This document shows, piece after piece, positions 1-9,057 of a stretch of 64,000 bases of DNA (position 1 is its first letter; every line of letters starts with the position of its first letter). The position numbers and the translations under genes are program-made. The stretch covers positions 1 to 64,000 of the forward strand of contig JABJGH010000022.1 in NCBI GenBank assembly GCA_018662365.1. Reading direction: 5' to 3'. The notes under the pieces were generated by a model. The model made no database searches and had not been told where the DNA came from. It saw nothing but the letters and a program-made list of their open reading frames with translations. The DNA comes from Chloroflexota bacterium (GTDB taxonomy: Bacteria > Chloroflexota > Anaerolineae > Anaerolineales > UBA11579).

Positions 1-1049
1 ATCGCATCATCATCATCTGTGACGAAGGTAAAAGCTTTCCCAGTTCGCTCTGCTCGACCGGTTCTTCCAATTCTGTGAATATAGGCATCCGCTGTATCGG
101 GAATGTCATAATTGACCACATGCGAGATGGACTCAATGTCCAGGCCTCTTGCAGCAATATCTGTCGCCACCATTATCTGCGATTGGCCGCTTTTGAACCC
201 TCGGAGTGCGGATTGGCGTTGATTTTGGGTCCGGTTACTGTGCAAACTGGTTGTGCGATAGCCCAAGTTGCCGATCTGTTTTGATAATTTTTGGGCACGG
301 TGTTTAGTTCGGGTAAAAACTAAAACGGACTTGAATTTTGTTTCGCGTAATAAGGCAATTAGTAATTTAGTTTTTAAATGTTTAGGAACTGGATAAAGGG
401 AATGGGAAACGGTGTGGGCAGGCCTGGCGAGACCAATCGAAACTCTCTTTGGATTTTGAAGCGTTTGTTTTGCTAGGGATTCAATTTCTTTAGGAAAGGT
501 TGCAGAAAAAAGCATGGTTTGCCGCTTATTTGGGATATTTTTTAGGATTCTTTTTACATCTGGTAAAAAGCCCATGTCTAACATGCGGTCAGCCTCGTCT
601 AAAACCAACATTTCAATATTTTGGAGATTCGCATCTCCTTTTTGAATGAGGTCTAATAATCGACCGGGACAAGCAACGACAATTTCAACTTTAGATCGTA
701 AGGCATGTACTTGGGGGTTTGCGCCTACTCCCCCATAAACGGTTGTACTGCGGATGCCAGTGCCGATACTGAATAATCGAAATTCTTGGTGAATTTGTTC
801 TGCCAATTCACGCGTTGGCGTGATGATTAATGCTCTTGTTTGCTTTTTTTGATTTGTAAGTAGTCTATTGAGAATTGGTAATACAAAGGCAGCCGTTTTC
901 CCAGTGCCAGTTTGGGCCGTGCCGATAATGTCCATTCCCTGTAATGCAAGGGGAATAGCTTGGACTTGAATCGGTGTTGGTGTTTCATAACCCGCCTTAT
1001 TTATGCCCACCTGTAGGCGACTATCAAGATTGAACTGATCAAAGTTCAT
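1..1049 (-). CDS. rhlE: DEAD-box ATP-dependent RNA helicase, RhlE-like (3' end cut by window edge)
   Basis: RNA-dependent ATPase that unwinds short RNA duplexes in the cytoplasm, with family roles in ribosome assembly and RNA decay. About 349 residues are visible from an ATG at 1049. The Q motif TPTPIQ lies near residue 23, Walker A AQTGTGKT at 45-52, PTREL near 78, DEAD at 151-154, then a SAT motif. The second RecA domain shows ATDIAARGLD and HRIGRTGRA. The frame is still open at position 1, so the usual basic C-terminal tail lies outside. RhlE rather than CsdA or DbpA is a family-level judgement from the short N-terminus. Confidence 0.9.
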   Translation of the reverse strand, partial: MNFDQFNLDSRLQVGINKAGYETPTPIQVQAIPLALQGMDIIGTAQTGTGKTAAFVLPILNRLLTNQKKQTRALIITPTRELAEQIHQEFRLFSIGTGIRSTTVYGGVGANPQVHALRSKVEIVVACPGRLLDLIQKGDANLQNIEMLVLDEADRMLDMGFLPDVKRILKNIPNKRQTMLFSATFPKEIESLAKQTLQNPKRVSIGLARPAHTVSHSLYPVPKHLKTKLLIALLRETKFKSVLVFTRTKHRAQKLSKQIGNLGYRTTSLHSNRTQNQRQSALRGFKSGQSQIMVATDIAARGLDIESISHVVNYDIPDTADAYIHRIGRTGRAERTGKAFTFVTDDDDA

Positions 1050-1211
1050 ATTATTTCCTTATTCAGAAGCCAATCATTAGTCAGGGGAATCGAGCGGTGC
1101 TCAAATAATAACTATTACAACGACTGCTGATACGTTAGTGATAAGATAACTTTTTCGGGTTTAACTGTCAAGTGAAAAATCAGCCCAACACGAAAAAATA
1201 TCCCTTTTTAA

Positions 1212-3062
1212 TTATTGTCTTACTCTTTCTCTTTTAGTTTGTCGGCCACGATCTTTGGAATCGAGGAGTCTTTTTCTTAAGCGTAAATTATCGGGGGTAA
1301 CCTCTAATAATTCGTCATCCGAAAGATATTCTATCGCTTCATCTAGGCTCATTTCCCTTGGGGGGGAAAGTCGTACTTCAATATCCCGAACTGATTTTCG
1401 CATATTTGTCAGATGTTTGGCCTTGCAGACATTTACATCCAGATCACCCGGACGTTGATGTTCCCCAACGACCATTCCTGCATACACATCGACCCCCGGC
1501 TTTAAGAATAGAATGCCTCTTTCCTCGGCATTTTTTAAGCCAAATGTTGTCGTTGCTCCAGGCTCCCAGGCTACTAAGGATCCACGAGATCTTGATGCAA
1601 TTGCCCCAGCCATTTTTTGATACCCATGAAAAATACTGTTCATGATTCCTAGGCCGCGAGTGGCTGTAAGGAAATGATGTCTAAAACCCAGTATTCCCCG
1701 TGAGGGAACAATAAAGGTTAATATTATGCCCCCTGAGGTAGATTCACTCATATTGGTCATTTCGCCGCGTCGTTTCCCAAGCATTTCAACAATTGGGCCG
1801 ACGGTGTCTTTACTGGTTTCTATATGCACTTCTTCAAAGGGTTCTTCTTTCTTACCGTCTGTACCGGTTTTGTATATCACTTGGGGGCGGGAAACTTGAA
1901 ATTCATATCCTTCTCGCCGCATCGTTTCGATCAATATTGCCAAATGTAATTCGCCACGACCAGAAACGATAAAAGTATCCGCGGATTCGGTGTCTTGAAC
2001 TCGGAGGGATACATTACTTTTTAATTCCTGGAATAAACGTTCACGAATTTTTCTGGAGGTTGCCCAACGGCCTTCTTTTCCGGTGAAGGGGGAGGTATTC
2101 ACGCCAAACGCCATTTGAACAGTTGGTTCTTCTACTGAGATTGACGGCAGAGCAACAGGGTTTTCAGGGTCGGTCAAGGTTTCCCCGATTGAAATTGATT
2201 CGATGCCCGCAACTGCGACAATATCTCCTGCAGCAACTTCTTCCACTTCCACTCTATTTAATCCGTCTTGAAGATAAAGATAACGGATTACCTCTGTCGT
2301 AATTTCACCTTTTAAATTTATCTTTGCTACCGGTTGACCCACCTTCATTGTTCCTGAGAATATGCGTCCAACGGCGATCAGGCCTCGATAATTATCATAG
2401 GCTAATGTAGTAACTAGCATTTGAAGAGAACCGTCTACGTCTACTTGGGGGGCCGGAATTTCTTTGAGAATCGTTTGAAAAAGGGGCTGTAAATCGGATT
2501 CAACTTCGGGGGTAAACCCGGCTTGTTGGGTAGTTGCAATCGCATAAACTACGGTGAAGTCAGCCTGCTCATCAGTTGCACCCAGTTCGATGAAGAGATC
2601 GAAAGTTTCGTTCAATACTCTTTCTGGATCTGCATCCTTTCTGTCTACCTTGTTGATCACCACGATCGTTCTGTGACCCATTTCCAAAGCTTTTTTGAGT
2701 ACAAACCGTGTTTGAGGTCGGGGACCTTCCGCAGCATCGACTAGGAGTAATACACCGTCAACCATATTTAGAACACGTTCAACTTCCCCGCCAAAATCGG
2801 CGTGACCTGGTGTGTCAACGATGTTAACTTTCACCATTTCATTAGTTTCGGGATTTTTTATTTGAATAGCTGTATTCTTTGCGAGAATGGTGATGCCGCG
2901 TTCCCGTTCTAAGTCATTTGAATCCATTACGCGTTCTTCTACTTGTTGATTAACTCTAAAGACCTGCGCTTGTCGTAATAAACCATCCACAAGGGTTGTT
3001 TTGCCATGATCCACGTGGGCAATGATGGCGATGTTTCGAATATCTTCTCTACTTTTTAACAT
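1212..3062 (-). CDS. typA: Ribosome-associated GTPase TypA/BipA
   Basis: Translational GTPase that binds the 70S ribosome and helps 50S assembly and stress adaptation. The 616-residue length is full for the family. G1 is AHVDHGKT at residues 15-22, the switch region has [10 protein letters not shown]3 is DTPGHADF, and G4 is NKVD near 139. EF-G-like domains and the BipA-specific C-terminal domain follow. A GAGG Shine-Dalgarno lies before the ATG. It is transcribed separately from the upstream ubiX operon because a terminator sits at 3081-3105. Confidence 0.97.
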   Translation of the reverse strand: MLKSREDIRNIAIIAHVDHGKTTLVDGLLRQAQVFRVNQQVEERVMDSNDLERERGITILAKNTAIQIKNPETNEMVKVNIVDTPGHADFGGEVERVLNMVDGVLLLVDAAEGPRPQTRFVLKKALEMGHRTIVVINKVDRKDADPERVLNETFDLFIELGATDEQADFTVVYAIATTQQAGFTPEVESDLQPLFQTILKEIPAPQVDVDGSLQMLVTTLAYDNYRGLIAVGRIFSGTMKVGQPVAKINLKGEITTEVIRYLYLQDGLNRVEVEEVAAGDIVAVAGIESISIGETLTDPENPVALPSISVEEPTVQMAFGVNTSPFTGKEGRWATSRKIRERLFQELKSNVSLRVQDTESADTFIVSGRGELHLAILIETMRREGYEFQVSRPQVIYKTGTDGKKEEPFEEVHIETSKDTVGPIVEMLGKRRGEMTNMSESTSGGIILTFIVPSRGILGFRHHFLTATRGLGIMNSIFHGYQKMAGAIASRSRGSLVAWEPGATTTFGLKNAEERGILFLKPGVDVYAGMVVGEHQRPGDLDVNVCKAKHLTNMRKSVRDIEVRLSPPREMSLDEAIEYLSDDELLEVTPDNLRLRKRLLDSKDRGRQTKRERVRQ

Positions 3063-3080
3063 AAAACCTCAATAATTCAC

Positions 3081-3105
3081 AAAAAAACCCCGACGCTTAG
3101 GTCGG
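3081..3105 (-). terminator. Rho-independent terminator after the ubiD-acnX-ubiX operon
   Basis: On the minus strand a 5-bp GC-rich stem (arms 3090-3094 and 3101-3105, six-base loop) is followed by a run of seven T at 3087-3081. It separates ubiX from typA. Confidence 0.75.
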
Positions 3106-3218
3106 AGCCTGTTAATAGCCGGATAATTCTATCAGCTATTGGATTAATCGGATAGGTTTGGACGAATTTAATAAATTATGAAAAATCAGAATTATCGAGC
3201 AAATTTCAACTTGGTTGC

Positions 3219-3815
3219 TTATTTTCCCTCCCACCTTGGGGAAATATCTTCAGGGAGTGAAATATCCAACAAATCCAGGCATCTTTGAACTGTATGATTA
3301 ATAATATCATCTAATGACTTTGGATGATTGTAAAATGCCGGCATAGGGGGCATAATGATCGCTCCAATTTCTGAAGCTTGAGTTAATAGTCGAAGATGGC
3401 CTAGATGCATGGGTGCTTCTCTGGGAACCAAAACCAGACGCCTTCGTTCTTTTAAGGTAACATCAGCGGCTCTGGTGAGGAGATTGTCATTGCTTGAATG
3501 GGCGATGCCAGATAATGATTTCATAGAACAGGGGATGACGATCATGCCATGGTTTTTAAAAGAACCCGAAGCTATGGGTGCGCCAATATTCGCAAGGGGG
3601 TATGTATAGTCTGCAAGATTCTCCGCCTCAGATATTTTGAAATCTGTTTCTGCCGCAATAGTTATTTTTGCCGCGTCCGAAATCACCAAATGGGTCACCA
3701 CGTTAGGCAAGGTGTTTAGAATTTCTAAAAAACGGATGCCATAAATTGCTCCACTGGCCCCCGAAATTCCAACAATAATAGTTATTTCCCCATCATTTTT
3801 TTGGCGTGATTTCAT
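3219..3815 (-). CDS. ubiX: Flavin prenyltransferase UbiX
   Basis: Joins a dimethylallyl group to FMN to make prenyl-FMN, the cofactor of UbiD decarboxylases. The 198-residue protein has the flavoprotein loop GISGASGAIYG near residues 16-26, the conserved REAPMHLGH stretch, and PPMPAFYNHP, typical of UbiX/Pad1. Its ATG overlaps the acnX small-subunit stop by four bases (ATGA, 3812-3815), so translation is probably coupled. Being in an operon with ubiD suggests that it supplies that enzyme directly. Confidence 0.95.
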   Translation of the reverse strand: MKSRQKNDGEITIIVGISGASGAIYGIRFLEILNTLPNVVTHLVISDAAKITIAAETDFKISEAENLADYTYPLANIGAPIASGSFKNHGMIVIPCSMKSLSGIAHSSNDNLLTRAADVTLKERRRLVLVPREAPMHLGHLRLLTQASEIGAIIMPPMPAFYNHPKSLDDIINHTVQRCLDLLDISLPEDISPRWEGK

Positions 3816-4201
3816 AATATTTCGACAATTCCTTTTTCACCATCTAAGGATATCATTGACCCAGATTTAATTTCAGTGATATTTATTTGGTCCACACAGG
3901 GAATCTCGGAGATGATACATCCTACAGCAGTGATGGTTTCACATTCAATATTGATAATGCCGATCGGTGCAAGTTGGTTATATTTTAAACGGTATAAAGT
4001 ATATGAACCTACGGTGGAGCCCTTTCCTGCTGGAAATACTAGAATTTTGCCTGAGATGGATTGCCCTTCTAGATCATGCCCGTTTTCCACGATTATTCCT
4101 GTTTCTGGGTCAACCCCGCCAAAAAATGATATCCCCATTTTGCTGACCAAACACTCGCCTTCAATAATGCCTGGATATATAGATCGCCCACTAAATTTCA
4201 T
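3812..4201 (-). CDS. AcnX small (swivel) subunit; candidate phosphomevalonate dehydratase small subunit
   Basis: A 129-residue stand-alone swivel domain of the aconitase X (DUF126) family. The signature GKILVFPAGKGSTVGSYTLY is visible in the middle of the protein. In archaea the separate small and large subunits together form mevalonate-5-phosphate dehydratase; in many bacteria related proteins are cis-3-hydroxyproline dehydratases. ATGA overlaps link it to the large subunit upstream and to ubiX downstream. The neighbouring UbiD/UbiX pair favours the mevalonate role, by inference. Confidence 0.85.
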   Translation of the reverse strand: MKFSGRSIYPGIIEGECLVSKMGISFFGGVDPETGIIVENGHDLEGQSISGKILVFPAGKGSTVGSYTLYRLKYNQLAPIGIINIECETITAVGCIISEIPCVDQINITEIKSGSMISLDGEKGIVEIL

Positions 4202-5397
4202 TTTAATGCCGCCTCAACCACATCATCAAAGGGCAAAAGTAAGGTTTTGAAATTATTTTTACTTGCACCGTAGTAGCAAGCTTTTGCGCTGTCGGTAACA
4301 AGCGTTTTAAATCTTCCTTTAATTGGGGCAACGACACAACATGTGTCAGTGGCGAACTTTGCGCCGCTGGCTTCGATAATTTTCGAGTACCCCAAACTAT
4401 CTGCAGTTTTTTTGGTCGGACGCCCCGTGGTGATCCAAAACTCTTTTTTTACTTCTTTGCCCTTTAGGATCTCTGCAATTCTAGCAATTTCGTTTATGGC
4501 GAGATGGGGGCATCCTAAACTAACGAAATCTATTTCCTCATCTTCAATTTTGCTACTTATTATTAATTTTGCTTGATCTATATCTCTTTCATTAATCTCC
4601 AAAGATTGACTTGGTTGATCATAAAGATAGGCTTCGGGTGTAATTCCTTGCATGTGAAATATTGCAGCACCCGCATATGTAGCAATGCTGGCACAGAAGG
4701 ATTTCAATTCTTCTAAGTTAGCAGAGGAAATGCCGGTAATGAAAGGAATTTTTTTAGTGTGCTGATCAAGTTTTTTTGATATTGCAAGACCAAGCGCACC
4801 AAAATGGTAAGTTCCTTCTAGTGAAGAATTAACTTTGATGGAGACGGTGGGCTTTCGATTTTCCTCTATATGGTACCCATAAGCAGGTGTTTTTCCAGTG
4901 AGTGCGGCTGCTAACGCACTTGGCCCTCCCTCACGATTTGTTCTCGCCCCGATCACTGAATTTGCATAACAAACTGCGCTACTCTCTGACCAAGCGATAT
5001 TGTCACCATAATTTGGGTTATTTCCTACTAGATAAGGGGTGCAAGAGCAAGTGGTATTTACTCCCATAGAGGAAAATGCTTCAAGCACACGATTTTGGTT
5101 CCTAGCAAATTCTGGGCTAATCCCCAGTTTTTCCCAATTTTCAATATCCATACCAGCGGGATTGAGAGTGGTTATTGTTCTAGTTTTTCCGCCCCCTGTA
5201 GCCATTTCTTCTAAAAAGCTTAAACCCGCTTCGCCTAAATTGTCATAACTTACCCCGGCAATTTGAACTGATTTTGCCGGAATTAATTTTTCAGCGCCGT
5301 AAATTTTTCCTAATGTCGTGAGAATCTGCATCGCCTTTTGCGTTGCTGGCCCCTCTTTTCCATCAAGCATAGCTTTTTCTTGCGGATTGAGTTTCAT
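4198..5397 (-). CDS. AcnX large catalytic subunit; candidate phosphomevalonate dehydratase large subunit
   Basis: Aconitase X family (DUF521), 399 residues. These enzymes use an Fe-S cluster to dehydrate a hydroxy-acid. Visible family blocks are CSCTPYLVGN, GDNIAWSESSAVCYANSV, ARTNREGGPSALAAALTG, SLGCPHLAI and TDTCCVVAP, which provide candidate cluster cysteines. The split large and small subunits and the block sequences resemble the archaeal enzyme that makes trans-anhydromevalonate 5-phosphate. The gene overlaps ubiD and the small subunit by ATGA. A hydroxyproline dehydratase role is the main alternative, but no proline catabolism gene is nearby. Confidence 0.85.
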   Translation of the reverse strand: MKLNPQEKAMLDGKEGPATQKAMQILTTLGKIYGAEKLIPAKSVQIAGVSYDNLGEAGLSFLEEMATGGGKTRTITTLNPAGMDIENWEKLGISPEFARNQNRVLEAFSSMGVNTTCSCTPYLVGNNPNYGDNIAWSESSAVCYANSVIGARTNREGGPSALAAALTGKTPAYGYHIEENRKPTVSIKVNSSLEGTYHFGALGLAISKKLDQHTKKIPFITGISSANLEELKSFCASIATYAGAAIFHMQGITPEAYLYDQPSQSLEINERDIDQAKLIISSKIEDEEIDFVSLGCPHLAINEIARIAEILKGKEVKKEFWITTGRPTKKTADSLGYSKIIEASGAKFATDTCCVVAPIKGRFKTLVTDSAKACYYGASKNNFKTLLLPFDDVVEAALK

Positions 5398-6701
5398 ATC
5401 GAGTCGCTCAAAAAACTTTCTAAATTTATCTTTGGAAATTCTGCTTTATCAAAGTGTTCGGTATTTCCCAGTGGTTTTGTAAGGTCAAAGCCGATGCGAG
5501 TGGTATTTTTTGTATTAAATTCTGCGCTGGGGTCGAGGCTAGAGCCGGGAGCCTTATCAAAAATAACTAAATCTTTGTTTCCTTGAAAACGGGTGGCCAT
5601 GGCCCATTCAATTTCTGAGGGGTTATATATATCGATATCGGAATCCACAATAAAAACATGCTTACAAGAACCATGTCCGTCAAAAGCTGCTTGAATAGCT
5701 TTTTTGGGGTCCTCTTTACTTTGTTTGTCAATTTGAACGATTGCGTGTAGCCATGAACAACCGCCAGGATTAATATTTACATCTAAGCATTTTACAACTT
5801 CGTTTACCTTTCGAAATATTGTGGGTTCGCGGGGCATGCCCATTAATAATTTATGCTCGAGGGCTCCTGGTAAAAGCGCTTGCCATATGGCATCTTTGCG
5901 ATGGGTGATGGCCTTGACTTCAAAAACAGGCTCGTCTCGAATAATGTCGTAGGTGCCAGTAAGGTCCACAAATGGACCCTCTGCATGGGTTCTATCTAGG
6001 TAAACCGTGCCTTCGATCACAATTTCCGTTTCAGCTGGAACAAATACGTCCACAGTTTTTGCTTTTACCACTTTTAAGGGTTCCATTGCGTTGGCGATTT
6101 CCAATTCATCAACCCCAATTTCTACAGATGTTGCAGCAGCAGCTAAAACATTAGGGGCATTCCCCAAACATATTGCGACATCTACTTGTCCTAAATCCCT
6201 TAGAAATGTATCGAAATGGCGACCTCTGACAATCCTTACAGTCATTTCTGTTTTGCTAAATTGCATACTCCGATGGTAATCTGCATTTTGTCCATATTTG
6301 GGATGGGATGTAATAAAGACTCCTGCACTAATGTAATTGCCACCGTCTTTTTCGCAATGCATTAATATAGGAAGCTGATCCAGGTCAGGATCGTCCATTA
6401 TTAGTTCTTGGCAGGGGGCATTTGTTACTACTTCATATTCACTGCGGTTATTGATTGAATAGGTTAATAGGGGGATAATTTCTTTTGTAGTTATTCCAAA
6501 GTATTCGGCAAAAGATTCTTTTGAGCAGAACAGATTACCCATCACTTTGAAACTTGATTCTTTTACATTTTCAAAAATTATTGGTCTCGGCTCTAATTCT
6601 TTTAATACCCCGGCAATTTCAAAATCTTTTGAGATGGGCTGATTGATTTTTAGGATTTTCTCATGTTTTTCTAACTTATCTAAATGAGTTCTTAACGTCA
6701 T
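5394..6701 (-). CDS. UbiD-family prenyl-FMN decarboxylase; candidate anhydromevalonate phosphate decarboxylase
   Basis: A 435-residue UbiD-family protein, first gene of a tightly coupled operon with acnX large, acnX small and ubiX. UbiD enzymes decarboxylate alpha,beta-unsaturated acids with prenyl-FMN. Visible features are the N-terminal alpha-beta domain, VRGRHFDTFLRDLG, and the active-site block AEGPFVDLTGTYD. In archaea a UbiD homologue of similar length converts trans-anhydromevalonate 5-phosphate to isopentenyl phosphate. The operon partners support that reaction here. A housekeeping role on 4-hydroxy-3-polyprenylbenzoate is less likely given the AcnX genes. A CAGGAT ribosome site precedes the ATG. 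Confidence 0.85.
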   Translation of the reverse strand: MTLRTHLDKLEKHEKILKINQPISKDFEIAGVLKELEPRPIIFENVKESSFKVMGNLFCSKESFAEYFGITTKEIIPLLTYSINNRSEYEVVTNAPCQELIMDDPDLDQLPILMHCEKDGGNYISAGVFITSHPKYGQNADYHRSMQFSKTEMTVRIVRGRHFDTFLRDLGQVDVAICLGNAPNVLAAAATSVEIGVDELEIANAMEPLKVVKAKTVDVFVPAETEIVIEGTVYLDRTHAEGPFVDLTGTYDIIRDEPVFEVKAITHRKDAIWQALLPGALEHKLLMGMPREPTIFRKVNEVVKCLDVNINPGGCSWLHAIVQIDKQSKEDPKKAIQAAFDGHGSCKHVFIVDSDIDIYNPSEIEWAMATRFQGNKDLVIFDKAPGSSLDPSAEFNTKNTTRIGFDLTKPLGNTEHFDKAEFPKINLESFLSDSI

Positions 6702-6836
6702 ATTTGATCCTGTTTAAAGAATAATATTTTTTTAATCTTATACCACATTTGGAGTAGTCCATTAATTCCGGGATAATCAATGATATTAGTTTTATAAGAA
6801 AATTAAATATTTGGTAATTATTTTTGTGAAATTTAG

Positions 6837-6842
6837 TATAAT
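6837..6842 (+). promoter_or_regulatory. Candidate -10 box for the OsmC gene
   Basis: A TATAAT hexamer lies about 50 bases before the OsmC start, in the AT-rich divergent spacer with the ubiD operon. I cannot find a good -35 at normal spacing, so this is only a candidate. Confidence 0.4.
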
Positions 6843-6896
6843 CCAGTTGGCTAAAAGAGCGAGCAATCTTCTAAATATGATTTTTAGGAGAAAAAA

Positions 6897-7292
6897 ATGG
6901 AATTAGTAATCGATTTTCCTGGTGGCGCAAGAGTTGATGCCCACTTTGGCCCCTATGACGTACCCACGGATCAACCACCACAAGGCGGTGGATCTGGTTC
7001 TGCCCCAACGCCCTACGCAGTATTTTTATCGTCTATGGGCACTTGTGCTGGTATTTTTGTATTGGGGTTTTGTAAACAAAGAGGACTTCCTGTTGAAGGA
7101 ATAAAAATTGTTCAACGAGTAGATAGAAACCCTTTGACTGGTCTAGCCTCGGATGTTGAACTTGAAATTCAAGTGCCTGAAAGTTTTCCCGATAAGTACC
7201 ATGCCGCGTTGGTAAAATCTGCGGAACAATGTTTGGTAAAGAAACAATTTGAGAGTCCCCCCAAATTCAATATTCATACCGAAGTAAAATAG
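6897..7292 (+). CDS. OsmC/Ohr-family protein
   Basis: A 131-residue OsmC-like protein. Family members are cytoplasmic dimers that reduce organic hydroperoxides with two cysteines. The two expected cysteines are visible, in MGTCAG near residue 50 and in AEQCLVKK near 110. The N-terminus PYDVPTDQPPQGGGSGSAPTPYAVFLSS is the family's substrate-loop region, split here only by description. It is a single gene with a strong AGGAG ribosome site and its own terminator. Ohr, OsmC and YhfA-like subtypes cannot be separated by eye. Confidence 0.85.
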   Translation: MELVIDFPGGARVDAHFGPYDVPTDQPPQGGGSGSAPTPYAVFLSSMGTCAGIFVLGFCKQRGLPVEGIKIVQRVDRNPLTGLASDVELEIQVPESFPDKYHAALVKSAEQCLVKKQFESPPKFNIHTEVK

Positions 7293-7318
7293 ATATTTTT
7301 TTGGTATCTCGTGAATCT

Positions 7319-7353
7319 AAAGAAACTAGGCAAAAAAACCTAGTTTCTTTTTT
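7319..7353 (+). terminator. Rho-independent terminator after the OsmC gene
   Basis: A perfect 12-bp stem (7319-7330 and 7339-7350) with an A-rich eight-base loop runs into T residues. Confidence 0.9.
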
Positions 7354-7439
7354 ACATTCTTTTTACAACTCCTAAACTTGTGATTAATCTTAATTCTGAA
7401 ATAGGTGATTTAATTTATTCAATAATAGGAGTTATAAAA

Positions 7440-8774
7440 ATGAGCAAATTAAAATTGAAGGAAATAAGAAAAGTCTTAATCGTAATATCTGCTGGAATAT
7501 TGTTTTCCGCATGCGGAAACACTTTGATTAATGGGAATGGTTTGACGATATCAAAAAAGGCAAATAATCAAATTGAAACGAAGGCATCTGAAACTATTAT
7601 TGATGCGACTTCTAGTGGTGATTCTGCAGATACCGAATTGCCAGCAGGAAGTTTGACTTACCCGATAGTGGGGACTGGTCAAACAAAATGCTATGATAAT
7701 TTCAATGAAATATCCTGCCCGGATGATGATGATAGTTTTTTCGGACAAGACGGAAATTACGATACTGGATCATTTAAATACCAAGACAATGAAGATGGCA
7801 CAGTAAGTGATTATTTGACGGGATTAATGTGGAAACAAGACCCAGGGGAGAAAGTAAGCTATGCGGAAGCCTTAGGGAATCTCGAAGGATTTGAACTGGC
7901 GGGTTACACAGACTGGCGATTTCCGACCATAAAAGAATTGTATTCACTTATTGATATGTCTGGCATTGACCCGAGTGGCTGTGATTCTATCCAGCAATGT
8001 CCGGATATTCAATCCTTTATAGATCAAGACTTTTTTGTTTTTGAGTATGGACAGGCTAGCAATGGAGACCGAATGATTGATTCTCAATTCGCAAGCTCTA
8101 CGCTTTATGTCGGTGAAGACACGAATGATCAATTGATGTTTGGCGTCAACTTTGCAGATGGGCGAATAAAAGGTTATGGAATTGGACCGATGCCCGGACG
8201 AACCGAAGCAAAAACATTTTACGTGCTATACGTGCGGGGTAATGAGAACTATGGAAATAATGATTTTGTTGATAATAACGATGGAACAATCACAGATCTG
8301 GCGACTGGATTGACATGGCAGCAAAATGATAGCGAGACAGGCATGAATTGGGAAACCTCACTTAACTACTGTGCCAATTTAGAAATCAATGGCAACGATG
8401 GTTGGCGATTGCCAGACATAAAAGAATTACAAAGTATCTTAGATTATTCCAGATCTCCTTCGTCCACAAATTCTGCTGCAATTAATTCCATTTTTTCTAC
8501 AAGCAGTATTACAAATGAAAGGGGTGCGCAAGATTTTCCATTTTTTTGGAGTAGTACTACTCATGTAAACTATAGAATTGGTGGTACTTCAGCATCCTAT
8601 ATGGCTTTCGGAGAAGGGTTGGGATATATGCGGAATTCGTGGATTGATATTCATGGGGCTGGTACCCAACGGAGTGACCCAAAAATTGGAGATGTAAGTG
8701 ATTACCCCTTTGGTCATGGCCCTCAGGGGGACGCCATCCGAATTGAGAATTATGTCCGATGTGTTAGTAATTAG
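7440..8774 (+). CDS. Lipoprotein with two DUF1566 (Lcl C-terminal) domains
   Basis: A secreted, probably lipid-anchored protein of 444 residues. The ATG at 7440 is chosen over an upstream GTG at 7380 because an AGGAG site precedes it and it starts a signal peptide ending in the lipobox LFSAC near residue 25. Two similar DUF1566 repeats follow, each opening with a DGT(V/I)(S/T)D motif and TGLxW, and containing GYTDWRFPTIKEL or GNDGWRLPDIKEL. The domain is related to formylglycine-enzyme/C-type-lectin-like folds; its function is unknown. The AT-rich, Asn/Asp-rich composition is typical of exported proteins. Confidence 0.85.
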   Translation: MSKLKLKEIRKVLIVISAGILFSACGNTLINGNGLTISKKANNQIETKASETIIDATSSGDSADTELPAGSLTYPIVGTGQTKCYDNFNEISCPDDDDSFFGQDGNYDTGSFKYQDNEDGTVSDYLTGLMWKQDPGEKVSYAEALGNLEGFELAGYTDWRFPTIKELYSLIDMSGIDPSGCDSIQQCPDIQSFIDQDFFVFEYGQASNGDRMIDSQFASSTLYVGEDTNDQLMFGVNFADGRIKGYGIGPMPGRTEAKTFYVLYVRGNENYGNNDFVDNNDGTITDLATGLTWQQNDSETGMNWETSLNYCANLEINGNDGWRLPDIKELQSILDYSRSPSSTNSAAINSIFSTSSITNERGAQDFPFFWSSTTHVNYRIGGTSASYMAFGEGLGYMRNSWIDIHGAGTQRSDPKIGDVSDYPFGHGPQGDAIRIENYVRCVSN

Positions 8775-8791
8775 TAGAAATTGGTTTATTG

Positions 8792-8834
8792 AAAGATTTT
8801 AAGCCAGAAAAACATATGGTTTGAAATCTTTTTA
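8792..8834 (+). terminator. Possible terminator after the DUF1566 lipoprotein
   Basis: An 8-bp inverted repeat (8792-8799 and 8824-8831) is followed by a short T-rich stretch. The stem is AT-rich and the loop is long, so support is moderate. Confidence 0.45.
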
Positions 8835-8934
8835 TTTAAATCTTGATTACTTCATAATTTATTTTCCAAAAATAATACCGTTTCTTTGGAATTGCAAAGA
8901 CGATTTTCTTGGGTTTTCTGCAACCGGTTTCGAA

Positions 8935-8973
8935 AGGGACATCTGCACTATTTTTGAGGGGATGTATGTCCCT
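8935..8973. repeat. Inverted repeat upstream of nifJ
   Basis: AGGGACAT at 8935-8942 is repeated in inverse orientation at 8966-8973, 85 bases before the PFOR start. It could be an operator or a dispersed genomic repeat. The rest of the spacer 8775-9045 shows nothing else clear. Confidence 0.4.
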
Positions 8974-9057
8974 ACGAATTGATATTCCATAGGATTATAC
9001 TTATTTGAACCCGAATTTGTAAATTTTATCTTTTTAGTCCTATTTATGGAGAGCCTT

